From assembly GCF_900142965.1 (NCBI RefSeq), contig NZ_FRCQ01000020.1:1-64000 (forward strand): a stretch of 64,000 bases of DNA. Direction: 5' to 3'. The notes beneath the pieces were generated by a model. It did not search any database and was not told the DNA's origin. It was given only the letters and a program-made list of their open reading frames with translations. The stretch's first letter is position 1, and every line of letters starts with the position of its first letter. A program made the translations under genes and the position numbers. Below, in pieces: positions 42,001 to 51,921 of the stretch. Source of the stretch: Rhizobacter sp. OV335. Its GTDB lineage: Bacteria; Pseudomonadota; Gammaproteobacteria; Burkholderiales; Burkholderiaceae_C.

Positions 42001-44016
42001 TCAGCGGGCGTGCGAGACGCGCACCGCGTTCAGGCCGTCCGACAGTGCCAGCTCGAAGCTGCCACCGCTCGGCAGGTCGGCGCTCGACAGCGTGACGCTG
42101 CCACCGCGCAGGTCCTGCGCCAGGTTGCGGCGCTGCTCGGTGCCGACCCAGGTCACGGTCAGGTACGGGTGACGTGCTGCATCCCACGTCAACTTCAACG
42201 CACCGCCACTTTCCTGCACCTGAACCTGAGCCGCTGCGGCCTGCGCACGCTCGGTCGTGCTGGCTGCCTTGGCCTGCGAGTTCAACAGCGTCTTGGCGCC
42301 TTGCAGCACCGTGATGCTCTGGATCGCACCCGGGTTCGGGACCGTGAAGCCGAAGTGCTGCAGCGTGCTGTTGTGGTCCAGCGTACGCGGCGCGAACGGG
42401 ATGTCCGCGGTGCCACTGGCCGACACGATGCGCAGCGTGTACTGGCCGGGCTCGGGTGCTTCCGCGCGGCCCACCAGCGACTTCACCGGGTTCAGCTCGG
42501 CCGTGCCGGTCGCACCGATCTCGCCGCTGATCAGCAGCAGGTCTTGCGTGGCCGTCATCGCCGCGGCAGCCGCCTCGTTGACCATCGACTTGTCAGCCGG
42601 CGTCAGGTAGGTCTGCATCTTCCGGTAGTTGTAGTCGGAGAAGACCTGGCCACCGCAGTAGCTCATGATGTCGTGGCGATCGGTCGGGCGCGGGTCGTAG
42701 AAGGTGTTGCTGTCCGCCAGGTACGGCCACACATAGCGGCCCGACTTGCCGAGGTTGGCGTCCGGGTACGGGTAGGCCGGGTCCGGGCTGCCGGCGCCGC
42801 CGCAGGCCGCGTGGGGCAGCGAGAAGTTGTGGCCCATCTCGTGCGCCACGACGTCGCGCACGGTGGTCGGCTGGTCGGGCATGTCGAAGCCGACGCCGGA
42901 GTGGCTGCTCAGGTAGGCCAGGCCGGCGAGGCCCCAGGTGCGCTTCGGGATGAAGCCGAAATAGTGGTCATGCTTGGCTGCGCCTTCCAGCGAGTGAAGG
43001 TCGGCCAGTTCGCCGAGGATCTTGCCGAACGCATCGCTCCAGCCGTCGTCGGTGGTCGGCAGCGTGGTCACGCGGCTCGACACGTAGGTCGGGTGCGACT
43101 GCACGGTGACCGACGAGACCGGGAACAGCGCCTGCAGGTGGGCGCCCTGGCTCACCGGCAGCTTGCCGACGGTGCCGGCGATCTGGATTGCGATCGGCAC
43201 GAACTTCATCGGCGTGCCGCCGCCGACGCGCGGCGTGATCGTCGTGCCGGCGCTGCTGCCGATCAGTGCGGTCAGCTTGACGCCCGTCTTCACGAGATCG
43301 GCCGGCACGGTGGCGGTGTACGAATCGGCAAAGCTCGGCACGGCCGGCACGCTGGCCGGCAGCGCGCCGGTGGGCGCGGTCAGCAGGATGTCGCGGGTGC
43401 TGCCGTTGGCGCTCGTCACACGCAGCGTGCCGCTCGGCTTGGTGCCGCCGGTGGCGCCGCTCGTGACGTTGACCTTGACCAGCGCCGCCTTGCCCGAGAC
43501 CAGCACCAGCGCGCTGTCGTCGCTGTTGAACAGCAGCGATTGCGCGACCTGGATGCCCGACACCGGCGACGTGCCCGTCGGCGGGGTGGTGGTGGTCGGC
43601 GCGGTGACCTTCAGCGACGACGCGGCGTCGTTGAAGCCGAGCGACACCAGGTTTGCGGTGTCTGCCGTCAGCGTGATCGAGCTGCCGCCGTAGTTGATGT
43701 GCTGGAACAGCTGGACCTTGTAGCCCGCCTTCACCTTCACCGACGAGACGCGGTCGTTCCAGGCCGAGCCGATCCAGGTCGAGTCGGCGCCGGCGCAGAA
43801 GCTCGCGCCCTGGTAGTTGATGTGTTCGTAGAAGCAGATCGCGGAGGTGTCGACCGCGGCGGCCGTCACGGCCTCGGCCTGCTGGTCAGCAGCGCTCTGT
43901 GCGTCGGCGCTCTGCTGGTTGCCGCCGCCGCAAGCGGCCAGCAGCACGGCCACCGATGCCAGCGGCAACAGCAGGCGATGGGTGGACGAATCGAATGCTC
44001 GGGATTGTCGGGACAC
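42001..44016 (-). CDS. Lipoprotein zinc metalloprotease with crystallin-type domain
   Basis: The 671-residue protein has a signal peptide ending LLAAC (lipobox, Cys29), so it is probably a lipoprotein. A beta-gamma-crystallin-like domain follows (about 58-138: ICFYEHINYQGASFCAG and YKVQLFQHINYGGSSITLT are two Greek-key repeats). A Thr/Pro linker, an immunoglobulin-like region and the protease core come next. Its zinc motif is AHEMGHNFSLPH (H392, E393, H396, third ligand H402), with the Met-turn-like DIMSYCGG downstream (M66-like metzincin). The C-terminus is another beta domain. The GTG at 44016 is chosen because AAGGAGGTC precedes it. It is probably a secreted or surface protease; substrate unknown. 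Confidence 0.85.
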   Translation of the reverse strand: MSRQSRAFDSSTHRLLLPLASVAVLLAACGGGNQQSADAQSAADQQAEAVTAAAVDTSAICFYEHINYQGASFCAGADSTWIGSAWNDRVSSVKVKAGYKVQLFQHINYGGSSITLTADTANLVSLGFNDAASSLKVTAPTTTTPPTGTSPVSGIQVAQSLLFNSDDSALVLVSGKAALVKVNVTSGATGGTKPSGTLRVTSANGSTRDILLTAPTGALPASVPAVPSFADSYTATVPADLVKTGVKLTALIGSSAGTTITPRVGGGTPMKFVPIAIQIAGTVGKLPVSQGAHLQALFPVSSVTVQSHPTYVSSRVTTLPTTDDGWSDAFGKILGELADLHSLEGAAKHDHYFGFIPKRTWGLAGLAYLSSHSGVGFDMPDQPTTVRDVVAHEMGHNFSLPHAACGGAGSPDPAYPYPDANLGKSGRYVWPYLADSNTFYDPRPTDRHDIMSYCGGQVFSDYNYRKMQTYLTPADKSMVNEAAAAAMTATQDLLLISGEIGATGTAELNPVKSLVGRAEAPEPGQYTLRIVSASGTADIPFAPRTLDHNSTLQHFGFTVPNPGAIQSITVLQGAKTLLNSQAKAASTTERAQAAAAQVQVQESGGALKLTWDAARHPYLTVTWVGTEQRRNLAQDLRGGSVTLSSADLPSGGSFELALSDGLNAVRVSHAR

Positions 44017-44330
44017 GGTCTGACCTCCTTGTAGGGTGCGCCTATCGCGATCGCGAATGCGCGTTGTGGTCAAAACCGTGCAAAGTTCATACCGATCGAC
44101 TTGCAACCATCGGTGAAACAGGGTTGACAGGTCGATTTTTGACAGCGCTTTCAGATGTTTTCGAACGCCTTGCCCGTGCGCTGTCGAGGCGTGTGCCGAC
44201 GCCCTAGTCGCATGCGATGTAACCTGCCTCCCACGGGTTAGGGGGATGAAGGGCCGCGTGGCATTTGTTGCCTTGCTTACGACCCGACGCGCATGCGACG
44301 AAGCACGCCAGATCGTGACGCGGTATGACG
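44017..44330. other. Intergenic region, no gene seen
   Basis: The region between the protease start and the smr stop has no convincing gene in either strand. It contains a 12-base palindrome TCGCGATCGCGA at 44045-44056, inside the leader of the protease. It should carry the protease promoter, but I cannot point to a clean -35/-10 pair. Confidence 0.5.
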
Positions 44331-44969
44331 TCAGCGCAGCGCGCGAAGCAGCACGATCACCGCGCCGTGACCGCCTTCGTCGCCGCGCGCCTGCACGAAG
44401 GCGAGCACGTCGGCCTTCTGGATCAGCCAGCTGCGCACCTTGCCCTTGAGCACCGGTTCGCGGCCGGGCGAGCCGTTGCCCTTGCCATGCACGACGCGCA
44501 CGCAGCGCATGCCGCCGTGCACGGCATCATGGACGAAGGCGGTGAGCCGTTCGCGGGCCGCATCGCGGCGCAGGCCGTGCAGGTCGACCTCGCCCTGGAT
44601 GGCCCAGCCGCCGCGGCGCAGCTTGCGCAGCACGTCGATGCCGATCTCGGGGCGGCGGTAGGACAGCTGGTCATCGGTCTCGAGCAGCGTGACCGGGTCG
44701 AACTCGTCGGAGAGGGATTCGCGCAGCGCGCGCTCTTCATCCAGCTCGCGCTGGCGCGGCTCGGGCGAAGGGGGCGTCGGCAGCGCGTGGCGACGGCCGC
44801 TGGGCGCCATCGGCTGCACGCGCCCGACGCTGGCCGAGAACAGGTTGGCCTCGCGCAGCCGGCGGGCTTCTTCCTCGCGGGCGCGGGCCTCGCGCTCGGC
44901 CGCTTCGCGCTGCGCCTGCCTCAGCGCCTCGCGGATGTCGGCCAGGTCCTGCAGGCTGCGCAGGGTCAC
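44331..44969 (-). CDS. Smr-domain protein
   Basis: The 212-residue protein has an N-terminal charged coiled coil ([20 protein letters not shown]) and a C-terminal Smr domain with the [14 protein letters not shown] motif and HGKGNGS loop. Smr domains are DNA nicking or RNA endonucleases. It overlaps the upstream radC gene by four bases and is the usual radC neighbour in Burkholderiales. The ATG at 44969 follows directly in that overlap. It resembles E. coli SmrB-type (YfcN) proteins, recently linked to ribosome collision rescue; by eye I cannot separate SmrA from SmrB. Confidence 0.9.
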   Translation of the reverse strand: MTLRSLQDLADIREALRQAQREAAEREARAREEEARRLREANLFSASVGRVQPMAPSGRRHALPTPPSPEPRQRELDEERALRESLSDEFDPVTLLETDDQLSYRRPEIGIDVLRKLRRGGWAIQGEVDLHGLRRDAARERLTAFVHDAVHGGMRCVRVVHGKGNGSPGREPVLKGKVRSWLIQKADVLAFVQARGDEGGHGAVIVLLRALR

Positions 44970-45646
44970 AGCAGGCCCCGCTCCACGAACGAGACCACGT
45001 CGGTGTCGCCGACCACCAGGTGATCGAGCACGCGCACGTCGATCATCGCGAGCGCCGACTTGAGCGTCTGCGTCAGCGCCTCGTCGGAGCGCGAGGGTTG
45101 CGCCGAGCCGGAAGGGTGGTTGTGCGCGAGGATCACCGCGGCGGCGTGCAGCTGCAGCGCGCGCTTCAGCACCTCGCGCGGGTAGACGCTGGCCTGCGTC
45201 AGCGAGCCGCGGAACATCTCTTCCATCTGGATCAGCCGGTTCTGCGCATCGAGGAACAGCACCGAAAACACCTCGTGGCCGCGCCCGCCGAACTGCAGCC
45301 GCAGGTAGTTCTTGACGTTGACGATGTTGTCGAGCACCGGCCGCTCGGTCATCTGCTGGCCGAGCGAGCGGCGTGCCAGCTCGAGCACCGCGCTGACCAG
45401 CGCCCGCTTGGCGGGCCCGAGGCCCTTGATGCGCTGCAGCGCCTGCGGATCGGCCTGCAGCAGCCCGGTGAGCCCCCCGAAATCGTCGAGCAGGCGCTGC
45501 GCGAGGTTCAGCACCGAATCGCCCTTGACCCCGGTGCGCAGCAGCAGCGCGACCAGCTCGGCATCGGCCAAGGCCTGCGGGCCGCGGGCCAGCAGTTTTT
45601 CACGCGGGCGGGCGTCGGCGGGCAGGTCTTTGAGCAGCATGGGCAT
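44966..45646 (-). CDS. radC: RadC family JAB-domain protein
   Basis: The 226-residue protein has an N-terminal helix-hairpin-helix ([20 protein letters not shown]) and a C-terminal MPN/JAB metal site, [16 protein letters not shown], with upstream [20 protein letters not shown]. All metal ligands (HxH...D) are intact. The biological role is uncertain despite the name. Length is normal. It is divergent from fkpB and overlaps the smr gene by four bases. Confidence 0.95.
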   Translation of the reverse strand: MPMLLKDLPADARPREKLLARGPQALADAELVALLLRTGVKGDSVLNLAQRLLDDFGGLTGLLQADPQALQRIKGLGPAKRALVSAVLELARRSLGQQMTERPVLDNIVNVKNYLRLQFGGRGHEVFSVLFLDAQNRLIQMEEMFRGSLTQASVYPREVLKRALQLHAAAVILAHNHPSGSAQPSRSDEALTQTLKSALAMIDVRVLDHLVVGDTDVVSFVERGLL

Positions 45647-45711
45647 GATCCGGCGGAACGGCGGGGCGCCGCACCTAAAATTGAGTCCAGTCTACCGAAC
45701 CAGGATTTGCC

Positions 45712-46155
45712 TTGACCCACGTTCAACAGGGATCGTTCCTGACCCTGCACTACCGGCTGGCCGGCCCCGATGGGGTCGACCTGATCAACACGTTCGCCGA
45801 CAAGCCGGCCACGCTCTCGCTGGGCAGCGGAGAGCTTTCGCCGGCGATGGAAGCGCGGTTGATGGGCCTGGCCGAAGGCACGCGGGCGTCGTTCGAGCTG
45901 GCCGCCGGCGAGGCCTTCGGCGAGCGCAACCCCGACATGCTGCAGCGCGTGAAGCTGGCGCTGCTGCACGAGTTGGGCGACCCCGACGAGCAGTACCACC
46001 TCGGCGACGTGGTGCAGTTCCCGACGCCTGATGGCCAGGCCTCGTACGCCGGCGTCGTGCGCGAGGTGGGCAGCGACTGGCTGCTGTTCGACTTCAACCA
46101 CCCGCTGGCGGGCCGGCCCGTGACCTTTGAAGTTCAACTGATCGGGGTGCTGTGA
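45712..46155 (+). CDS. fkpB: FKBP-type peptidyl-prolyl isomerase (FkpB/SlpA-like)
   Basis: The 147-residue protein starts at TTG 45712 (AGGA seven bases upstream) with [20 protein letters not shown], followed by [20 protein letters not shown], typical of the SlyD/FkpB subfamily with its insert-in-flap domain. [14 protein letters not shown] and [11 protein letters not shown] delimit the FKBP core. It catalyses proline isomerisation and acts as a chaperone. Its stop overlaps the ispH start; slpA-ispH linkage is common in proteobacteria. Confidence 0.93.
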   Translation: MTHVQQGSFLTLHYRLAGPDGVDLINTFADKPATLSLGSGELSPAMEARLMGLAEGTRASFELAAGEAFGERNPDMLQRVKLALLHELGDPDEQYHLGDVVQFPTPDGQASYAGVVREVGSDWLLFDFNHPLAGRPVTFEVQLIGVL

Positions 46156-47129
46156 TGGGCGAGAACCACATGACAAGCCACACGCTGGACGAAGTGCTGC
46201 TGGCCGAGCCGCGGGGTTTTTGCGCCGGGGTCGACCGCGCGATCGAGATCGTCGAGCGCGCGATCAAGAAATTCGGCTCGCCGATCTACGTGCGCCACGA
46301 GATCGTGCACAACACCTACGTCGTCAACGACCTGAAGGCCAAGGGCGCGATCTTCATCGAGGACCTGGCCGACGTGCCGCCCGGCGCCACGCTGGTGTTC
46401 AGCGCGCACGGCGTGTCGCAGGCGGTGCGTGCCGAGGCGGCGCAGCGCGGCTTCAGCGTGTTCGACGCGACCTGCCCGCTGGTCACCAAGGTGCACGTCG
46501 AGGTGGCCAAGCTGCACAAGGAAGGCTACGACTTCATCATGATCGGCCACAAGGGGCACCCCGAGGTCGAGGGCACGATGGGCCAGCTGAACGAAGGCAT
46601 CTACCTGGTCGAGGACGTGGCCGACGTCGGGCGCGTGCAGGTGGCGCAGAGCGAGAAGCTGGCGGTGGTGACGCAGACCACGCTGTCGGTGGACGATGCG
46701 GCCGAGATCCTGGCTGCGGTGAAGAAGCGGTTCCCGCTGGTGCGCGAGCCCAAGCAGCAGGACATCTGCTACGCGACGCAGAACCGGCAGGATGCGGTCA
46801 AGGTGATGGCGCCGCAGGTCGACGTGCTGATCGTCGTCGGCAGCCCGACCAGCTCGAACAGCAACCGCCTGCGCGAACTCGGCGAGCGGCTCGGTGCCGA
46901 CGCCTACATGGTCGACCAGCCCGAAGACCTGCAGCCGCAGTGGTTCGACGGCAAGCGGCGCGTCGGCCTGACGGCCGGTGCCTCGGCGCCCGACATCCTG
47001 GTGCAGCAGGTGATCGAGCGGCTGCGCACGCTGGGCGCCGTGTCGGTGCGCAAGATGCCGGGCGTGATCGAGACCACGCACTTTCCGCTGCCCAAGGGCC
47101 TGGGCGACAAGTCCATGGCCGACGTCTGA
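46155..47129 (+). CDS. ispH: 4-hydroxy-3-methylbut-2-enyl diphosphate reductase
   Basis: The 324-residue Fe-S enzyme makes IPP and DMAPP in the MEP pathway. Cluster cysteines are in [28 protein letters not shown] and [14 protein letters not shown], with the substrate loop [11 protein letters not shown]. Start at ATG 46155 shares a base with the fkpB TGA; GTG 46152 is also possible. serS follows after 36 nt. Confidence 0.97.
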   Translation: MGENHMTSHTLDEVLLAEPRGFCAGVDRAIEIVERAIKKFGSPIYVRHEIVHNTYVVNDLKAKGAIFIEDLADVPPGATLVFSAHGVSQAVRAEAAQRGFSVFDATCPLVTKVHVEVAKLHKEGYDFIMIGHKGHPEVEGTMGQLNEGIYLVEDVADVGRVQVAQSEKLAVVTQTTLSVDDAAEILAAVKKRFPLVREPKQQDICYATQNRQDAVKVMAPQVDVLIVVGSPTSSNSNRLRELGERLGADAYMVDQPEDLQPQWFDGKRRVGLTAGASAPDILVQQVIERLRTLGAVSVRKMPGVIETTHFPLPKGLGDKSMADV

Positions 47130-48461
<1,332 letters not shown>

Positions 48462-48536
48462 GGGGAGGGCGGAACGGCCCTTTTCCTGGGCTAGAATCCG
48501 CGGCTCGGCAGTTGACCCGCCGAAGCCCCAGTTTCA

Positions 48537-48625
<89 letters not shown>

Positions 48626-48659
48626 TGATAGATCCGGCAAAGTTCGCCGAAGTCCGAGA

Positions 48660-48694
48660 AAGCCCCGCAAACCCTTGTGTTTCGGGGCTTTTTT
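48660..48694 (+). terminator. Rho-independent terminator after tRNA-Ser
   Basis: AGCCCCG (48661-48667) pairs with CGGGGCT (48683-48689), followed by six T to 48694. It lies 36 bp after the tRNA and should end its transcript. Confidence 0.9.
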
Positions 48695-48714
48695 CATTCG
48701 CGCGGCGGAGAACT

Positions 48715-48810
48715 TCCTGGGCCACGCTGGACGTGGCGATGCGCTTGGCCGAGCCGACGCGCGAAGGGCTGCCGACGCCGATCGCCGCGGTGCGCGAACA
48801 CCCAATTTGA
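48715..48810 (+). pseudogene. Remnant of an RTX protein C-terminus
   Basis: The short frame SWATLDVAMRLAEPTREGLP, then TPIAAVREH and a stop, matches the RTX protein tail near 62770-62850 ([20 protein letters not shown]) residue for residue over 24 positions. Nothing upstream resembles the rest of an RTX protein. It is a fossil left behind the tRNA-Ser terminator. Confidence 0.7.
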
Positions 48811-48908
48811 CGTGGCCGCAAGACGTGCAAATGTTCTGCACAGTTGATTTCTAGACTCGCCCGATCGACGCCACCGCGCAGTGCAACCCGGTGTCGAAAG
48901 GAGAAGAC

Positions 48909-49262
48909 ATGAAGAACTGGACGCAGTTTCTGACGATGTTGTCGTTGTGTGTTTCGCTCGTGGTCGTCAGGGCAATGACCGTCGTGATGGATGCGTTCGT
49001 GCTGCACATCGAACGAAGGGCCGAGCGGATCTACCTGCAGGCCCAGGGCCTCGCCGTGAGCCTGGCCCGCGCCTACCTCCGGCACGTCAGGCTGGACATC
49101 GACCCACGGTGCCCCGCATGCCGCAGCGGCCTGCAGGTGATTGAGCGGGCGGAAGCGGTGCCCGGCCAGTCGATCGTGGCGGTGGTGGACGTGAGCTGCC
49201 AATGCGGGCTGTGCAACTCGCGCTTCGGCATGCCGCGGCATGGTGAAGACGAGCTGATCTAG
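48909..49262 (+). CDS. Small membrane-anchored Cys-rich protein
   Basis: The 117-residue protein of unknown function has an N-terminal hydrophobic segment (FLTMLSLCVSLVVVRAMTVV) for membrane anchoring. An amphipathic helix and a C-terminal half with CPAC, CQCGLC and further cysteines follow, suggesting a zinc-binding knuckle. AAAGGAG lies 8 bases before the ATG at 48909, so a real gene is likely. It lies alone between the tRNA-Ser remnant and the broken genes at 49484. No family is recognised. Confidence 0.55.
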   Translation: MKNWTQFLTMLSLCVSLVVVRAMTVVMDAFVLHIERRAERIYLQAQGLAVSLARAYLRHVRLDIDPRCPACRSGLQVIERAEAVPGQSIVAVVDVSCQCGLCNSRFGMPRHGEDELI

Positions 49263-49483
49263 GCCGCCGAGCCTCCCGGCGGGACAGGCAGGTCAGGCCT
49301 CGCGGCGTGGTGAGACGTGCCGTGAGGCTCGCCCGATTTCGCTGATGAAATCGATGCCTCGGGCGCAGCGCCATGGCGAATCGGCATGTCGCCATCTGGC
49401 TTTCAGATGTCCCTCTTCAGAGGGGCCTTGCGCGGGTGCAAGCCGTGGCTAGACTGCGCCGGGTCATCGGGAGAAAAAAGACA

Positions 49484-49925
49484 ATGGCTTTCGTCAACGA
49501 GTACATCAGCGAGGCAGATGCGCTGGCGCACGCACCACCGCAGCCGTGGGTGGTTCATTCGCCTCGCGTGCTTTCGGTCCCGGGCTTGTTGCTCGCCAGC
49601 GAGTGCGCTGCGCTGATCGAACTGGCCGAGCAGCGAGGCTTTGGCGAGGCGACGGTGCGAACGGACGCGGGGCCGCAGTTCATGACCAATGTGCGCAACA
49701 ACGAACGCGCGCAGTTCGAGGCGCCGGAATGGATCGATCTGCTGTGGCGGCGGATGGCTGCGATGCCGCTTCGCCGGAGGCGCCACGGATTTCCGGACCT
49801 TCGAGATCGTGCCGAAGGTGGGCAGCGGCTTGCTGTTCATTCATCACACGTGGCATGAAGGGGCCGCGGTGACGGAGGGGGTCAAGTACGTGCTCAGGTC
49901 GGACGTGATGTACGGCGTGCCTTGA
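49484..49925 (+). pseudogene. Broken prolyl 4-hydroxylase-like 2OG-Fe(II) oxygenase
   Basis: The N-terminal part runs MAFVNEYISEADALAHA, then VVHSPRVLSVPGLLLASECA and TDAGPQFMTNVRNNERAQ in one frame to about 49770. The C-terminal part FRTFEIVPKVGSGLLFIHHT, then WHEGAAVTEGVKYVLRSDVM, continues in another frame to 49925. The first is the start and the second the end of a P4Hc oxygenase. The join loses the middle (about 40 residues with the HxD iron ligands) and shifts frame. It is clearly inactive. A -10-like TAGACT (49450-49455) and an ATCGGGAG ribosome binding site survive. Confidence 0.8.
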
Positions 49926-49936
49926 AAGGAAACATC

Positions 49937-50285
49937 GTGGCGTTCGTGAATGAGTACATCATCGATGACGACCGGCAGGCGTACGGCATCGAGGCGATCG
50001 ATCAGAACTTCGTGACCGGAGGAACAAATTCCCGCCAATGGACGATCGATCGAGAACGCGTTCTGGCACGGGGAACTCATCGTGGTCGATCTGTCGCTTG
50101 TGGACGCCGTCGGCAGCGACGGGAAGAGCGGCGCGGTCCGCTACCAGTTGCGTCAACTGCGCCTGCCACCATACCTCGACGCGCAGCGAGACGAGGTGAT
50201 GTCGGATTTGCGCGAGGCCTTGCTTGCCTACAGGGATGGGGGTGTCTATGCGGTGGCGAGTTCTTTTGCTTTGGTGGTTGAGTAG
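49937..50285 (+). pseudogene. Broken gene of unknown family sharing the MAFVNEYI start
   Basis: A GTG at 49937 opens VAFVNEYIIDDDRQAYGIEA, IDQNFVTGGTNSRQWTIDRE. Near 50055 the frame changes to FWHGELIVVDLSLVDAVGSD, LRLPPYLDAQRDEVMSDLRE and AYRDGGVYAVASSFALVVE before the stop at 50285. The two halves look like one protein with a missing middle. Its first eight residues match the start of the preceding broken oxygenase. I do not recognise a function. Confidence 0.65.
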
Positions 50286-50287
50286 CG

Positions 50288-50610
50288 GTTGCCGAGCTGA
50301 CGATCATCAACTGGTACGTGGGCACGGCCAACAAGATCGAGACGATCAAGCTGGCCGATGGCACGCGACGGTTCCGGTCACGGTCACGGTACTGTCGAGC
50401 AGCGTGCCCACCGAGAAGGCCATGCCGGTCGTGGTGACGGGATGGGACGCGATGGCTGCCTCGCTGTCGAGCACACCGGTTCGCGAAGGCCTGCCGACGC
50501 CGCTGCACGCCGGCGAATCGCCGACGACACCGTCAGCGCATGAGCTCGCCTTCTCGTCGCCATCGACCCGGTGGCACGGTCCCTTGTCTCTGCGGCAGAT
50601 GGCAGCTTGA
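50288..50610 (+). pseudogene. Decayed C-terminus of an RTX protein
   Basis: From 50292 the frame [20 protein letters not shown] and LADGT aligns with the intact RTX protein tail at 62630-62705. After a frameshift near 50370 comes VPVTVTVLSSSVPTEKAMPV, then VREGLPTPLHAG and a stop at 50610. It matches the intact [20 protein letters not shown] tail and ends at the equivalent place (WHG...LRQMAA versus WRG...LRGLGA). A whole RTX gene once ended here; only about 320 bp remains. Confidence 0.85.
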
Positions 50611-50636
50611 CGACACTCGCAGCGGAGAATCGCACG

Positions 50637-51866
50637 ATGCGCGTCTTGGTGATCCATCAGAACTTCCCCGGCCAGTTTGGCCAGCTCGTCACGGCCTGGG
50701 CCAAGCGCACGGGCTGGGACGTGCGCGCACTCGGCCGCGAGACGGCGCCCGGGCTGCCCGGCTTCGACGGCCTGCTGAACTACAAGCTCGCGCGCGCACC
50801 GCATGCGCAGCAGCACGGCTACCTGCGGCAGATGGAATCGGCCACGCTGCACGGCCAGGCGGCGGCGCGCGCGATGCTGAAGCTGCGCGACCACGGCTTC
50901 AAGCCGGACGTGATCCTCGCGCACCCGGGCTGGGGCGAGACGCTGTATGCGAAGGACGTGTTCCCCGACGCGCGCCTCGTGCACCTGTGCGAGTGGTACT
51001 ACAACGCCGACGGCCAGGACCTGGGCTTCGATGCGGAGTTTCCGATCAGCTTCGACGACCGCGCGCGCATCCGCACCTGGAACGCGCTGCACACGCTGAA
51101 CCTGACGAACTGCGATGCCGCGGTCACCCCGACGCAGTGGCAGCGCAGCCGGCACCCGGAGATCTTTCTGCCGAAGATCGGCGTGCAGCACGAAGGCATC
51201 GACACCGACGGCCTCGCACCCGATGCGAATGCGGCGATCCGCACGCGCAGCGGCGTGGTGCTGAAGGCGGGCGACCCGGTCGTCACCTACGTGGCGCGCA
51301 ACCTCGAGCCGTACCGCGGCTTCCACATCTTCATGCGGGCGCTGGAGCGGCTGCAGCAGCAGAACAAGACCTGCCACGCGATCATCGTCGGCGGCGACGG
51401 CGTGAGCTACGGCAAGCGCGTGCGCGATGCGACGAACTGGCGCGAGAAGATGCTGCAGGAGGTGAAGCTCGATCCGGCGCGCACGCACTTCACCGGCAAG
51501 CTGCCGCGCGCGCAGTACCTGAAGGTGCTGCAGGTGTCGGCGGCGCACGTGTACCTCACGTACCCCTTCGTGCTGAGCTGGTCGCTGCTGGAGGCGATGG
51601 CCTGCGGCGCGGCCATCATCGGCTCCGACACCGAGCCGGTGCGCGAGGCCATCACCGACGGCGAGACCGGCGCACTGGTGCCGTTCTTCGACGTGGCGCG
51701 CATCGCCGAGGCCACGGCCGGCGCGCTCGAAGGCGGCAGTGCCTGGACCGCCCGCCGGCTCGCCGCTCGCCAGCATGCACAGCGCTATTCGATGCAGGCG
51801 GGCCTGGCCGGCTACGACGCTTTGCTGACCGCGTCATCCCCCAAAGTGGGGACGCCGATTCCCTGA
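50637..51866 (+). CDS. Glycosyltransferase family 4
   Basis: The 409-residue GT-B enzyme has an N-terminal Rossmann half starting MRVLVIHQNFPGQFGQLV and a donor-binding half with VVTYVARNLEPYRGFHIFMR, HAIIVGGDGVSYG and YLTYPFVLSWSLLEAMACGA, followed by IIGSDTEPVREAI, the GT4 EX7E-type region. Transfers a sugar to an unknown acceptor, perhaps an exopolysaccharide or the secreted RTX protein. The ATG at 50637 is chosen from conservation; the longer frame upstream overlaps the RTX remnant. A strong hairpin (51854-51875) covers the stop codon. Confidence 0.9.
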   Translation: MRVLVIHQNFPGQFGQLVTAWAKRTGWDVRALGRETAPGLPGFDGLLNYKLARAPHAQQHGYLRQMESATLHGQAAARAMLKLRDHGFKPDVILAHPGWGETLYAKDVFPDARLVHLCEWYYNADGQDLGFDAEFPISFDDRARIRTWNALHTLNLTNCDAAVTPTQWQRSRHPEIFLPKIGVQHEGIDTDGLAPDANAAIRTRSGVVLKAGDPVVTYVARNLEPYRGFHIFMRALERLQQQNKTCHAIIVGGDGVSYGKRVRDATNWREKMLQEVKLDPARTHFTGKLPRAQYLKVLQVSAAHVYLTYPFVLSWSLLEAMACGAAIIGSDTEPVREAITDGETGALVPFFDVARIAEATAGALEGGSAWTARRLAARQHAQRYSMQAGLAGYDALLTASSPKVGTPIP

Positions 51867-51892
51867 GGAATCGGCCCCGCGCTGGCTAGACT
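51854..51892 (+). promoter_or_regulatory. Hairpin plus -10 element before the secretion operon
   Basis: GCCGATTCC (51854-51862) and GGAATCGGC (51867-51875) form a 9-bp perfect stem with loop CTGA across the glycosyltransferase stop codon. TAGACT (51887-51892) lies in TGGCTAGACTGC, a box also found at 49446-49457. ATCGGGAG then precedes the ABC transporter ATG (51922). The hairpin probably ends or attenuates the upstream transcript and the box starts the operon. Confidence 0.6.
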
Positions 51893-51921
51893 GCACCACA
51901 CAAAATCGGGAGTGAGCCTCC

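Noticed and set aside
49484-50285. Frame changes as sequencing errors in two intact genes
   Set aside because: Both also lack an internal segment needed for the fold, which a one-base error cannot explain. A single error cannot be ruled out for the frameshift near 50370 in the RTX remnant.
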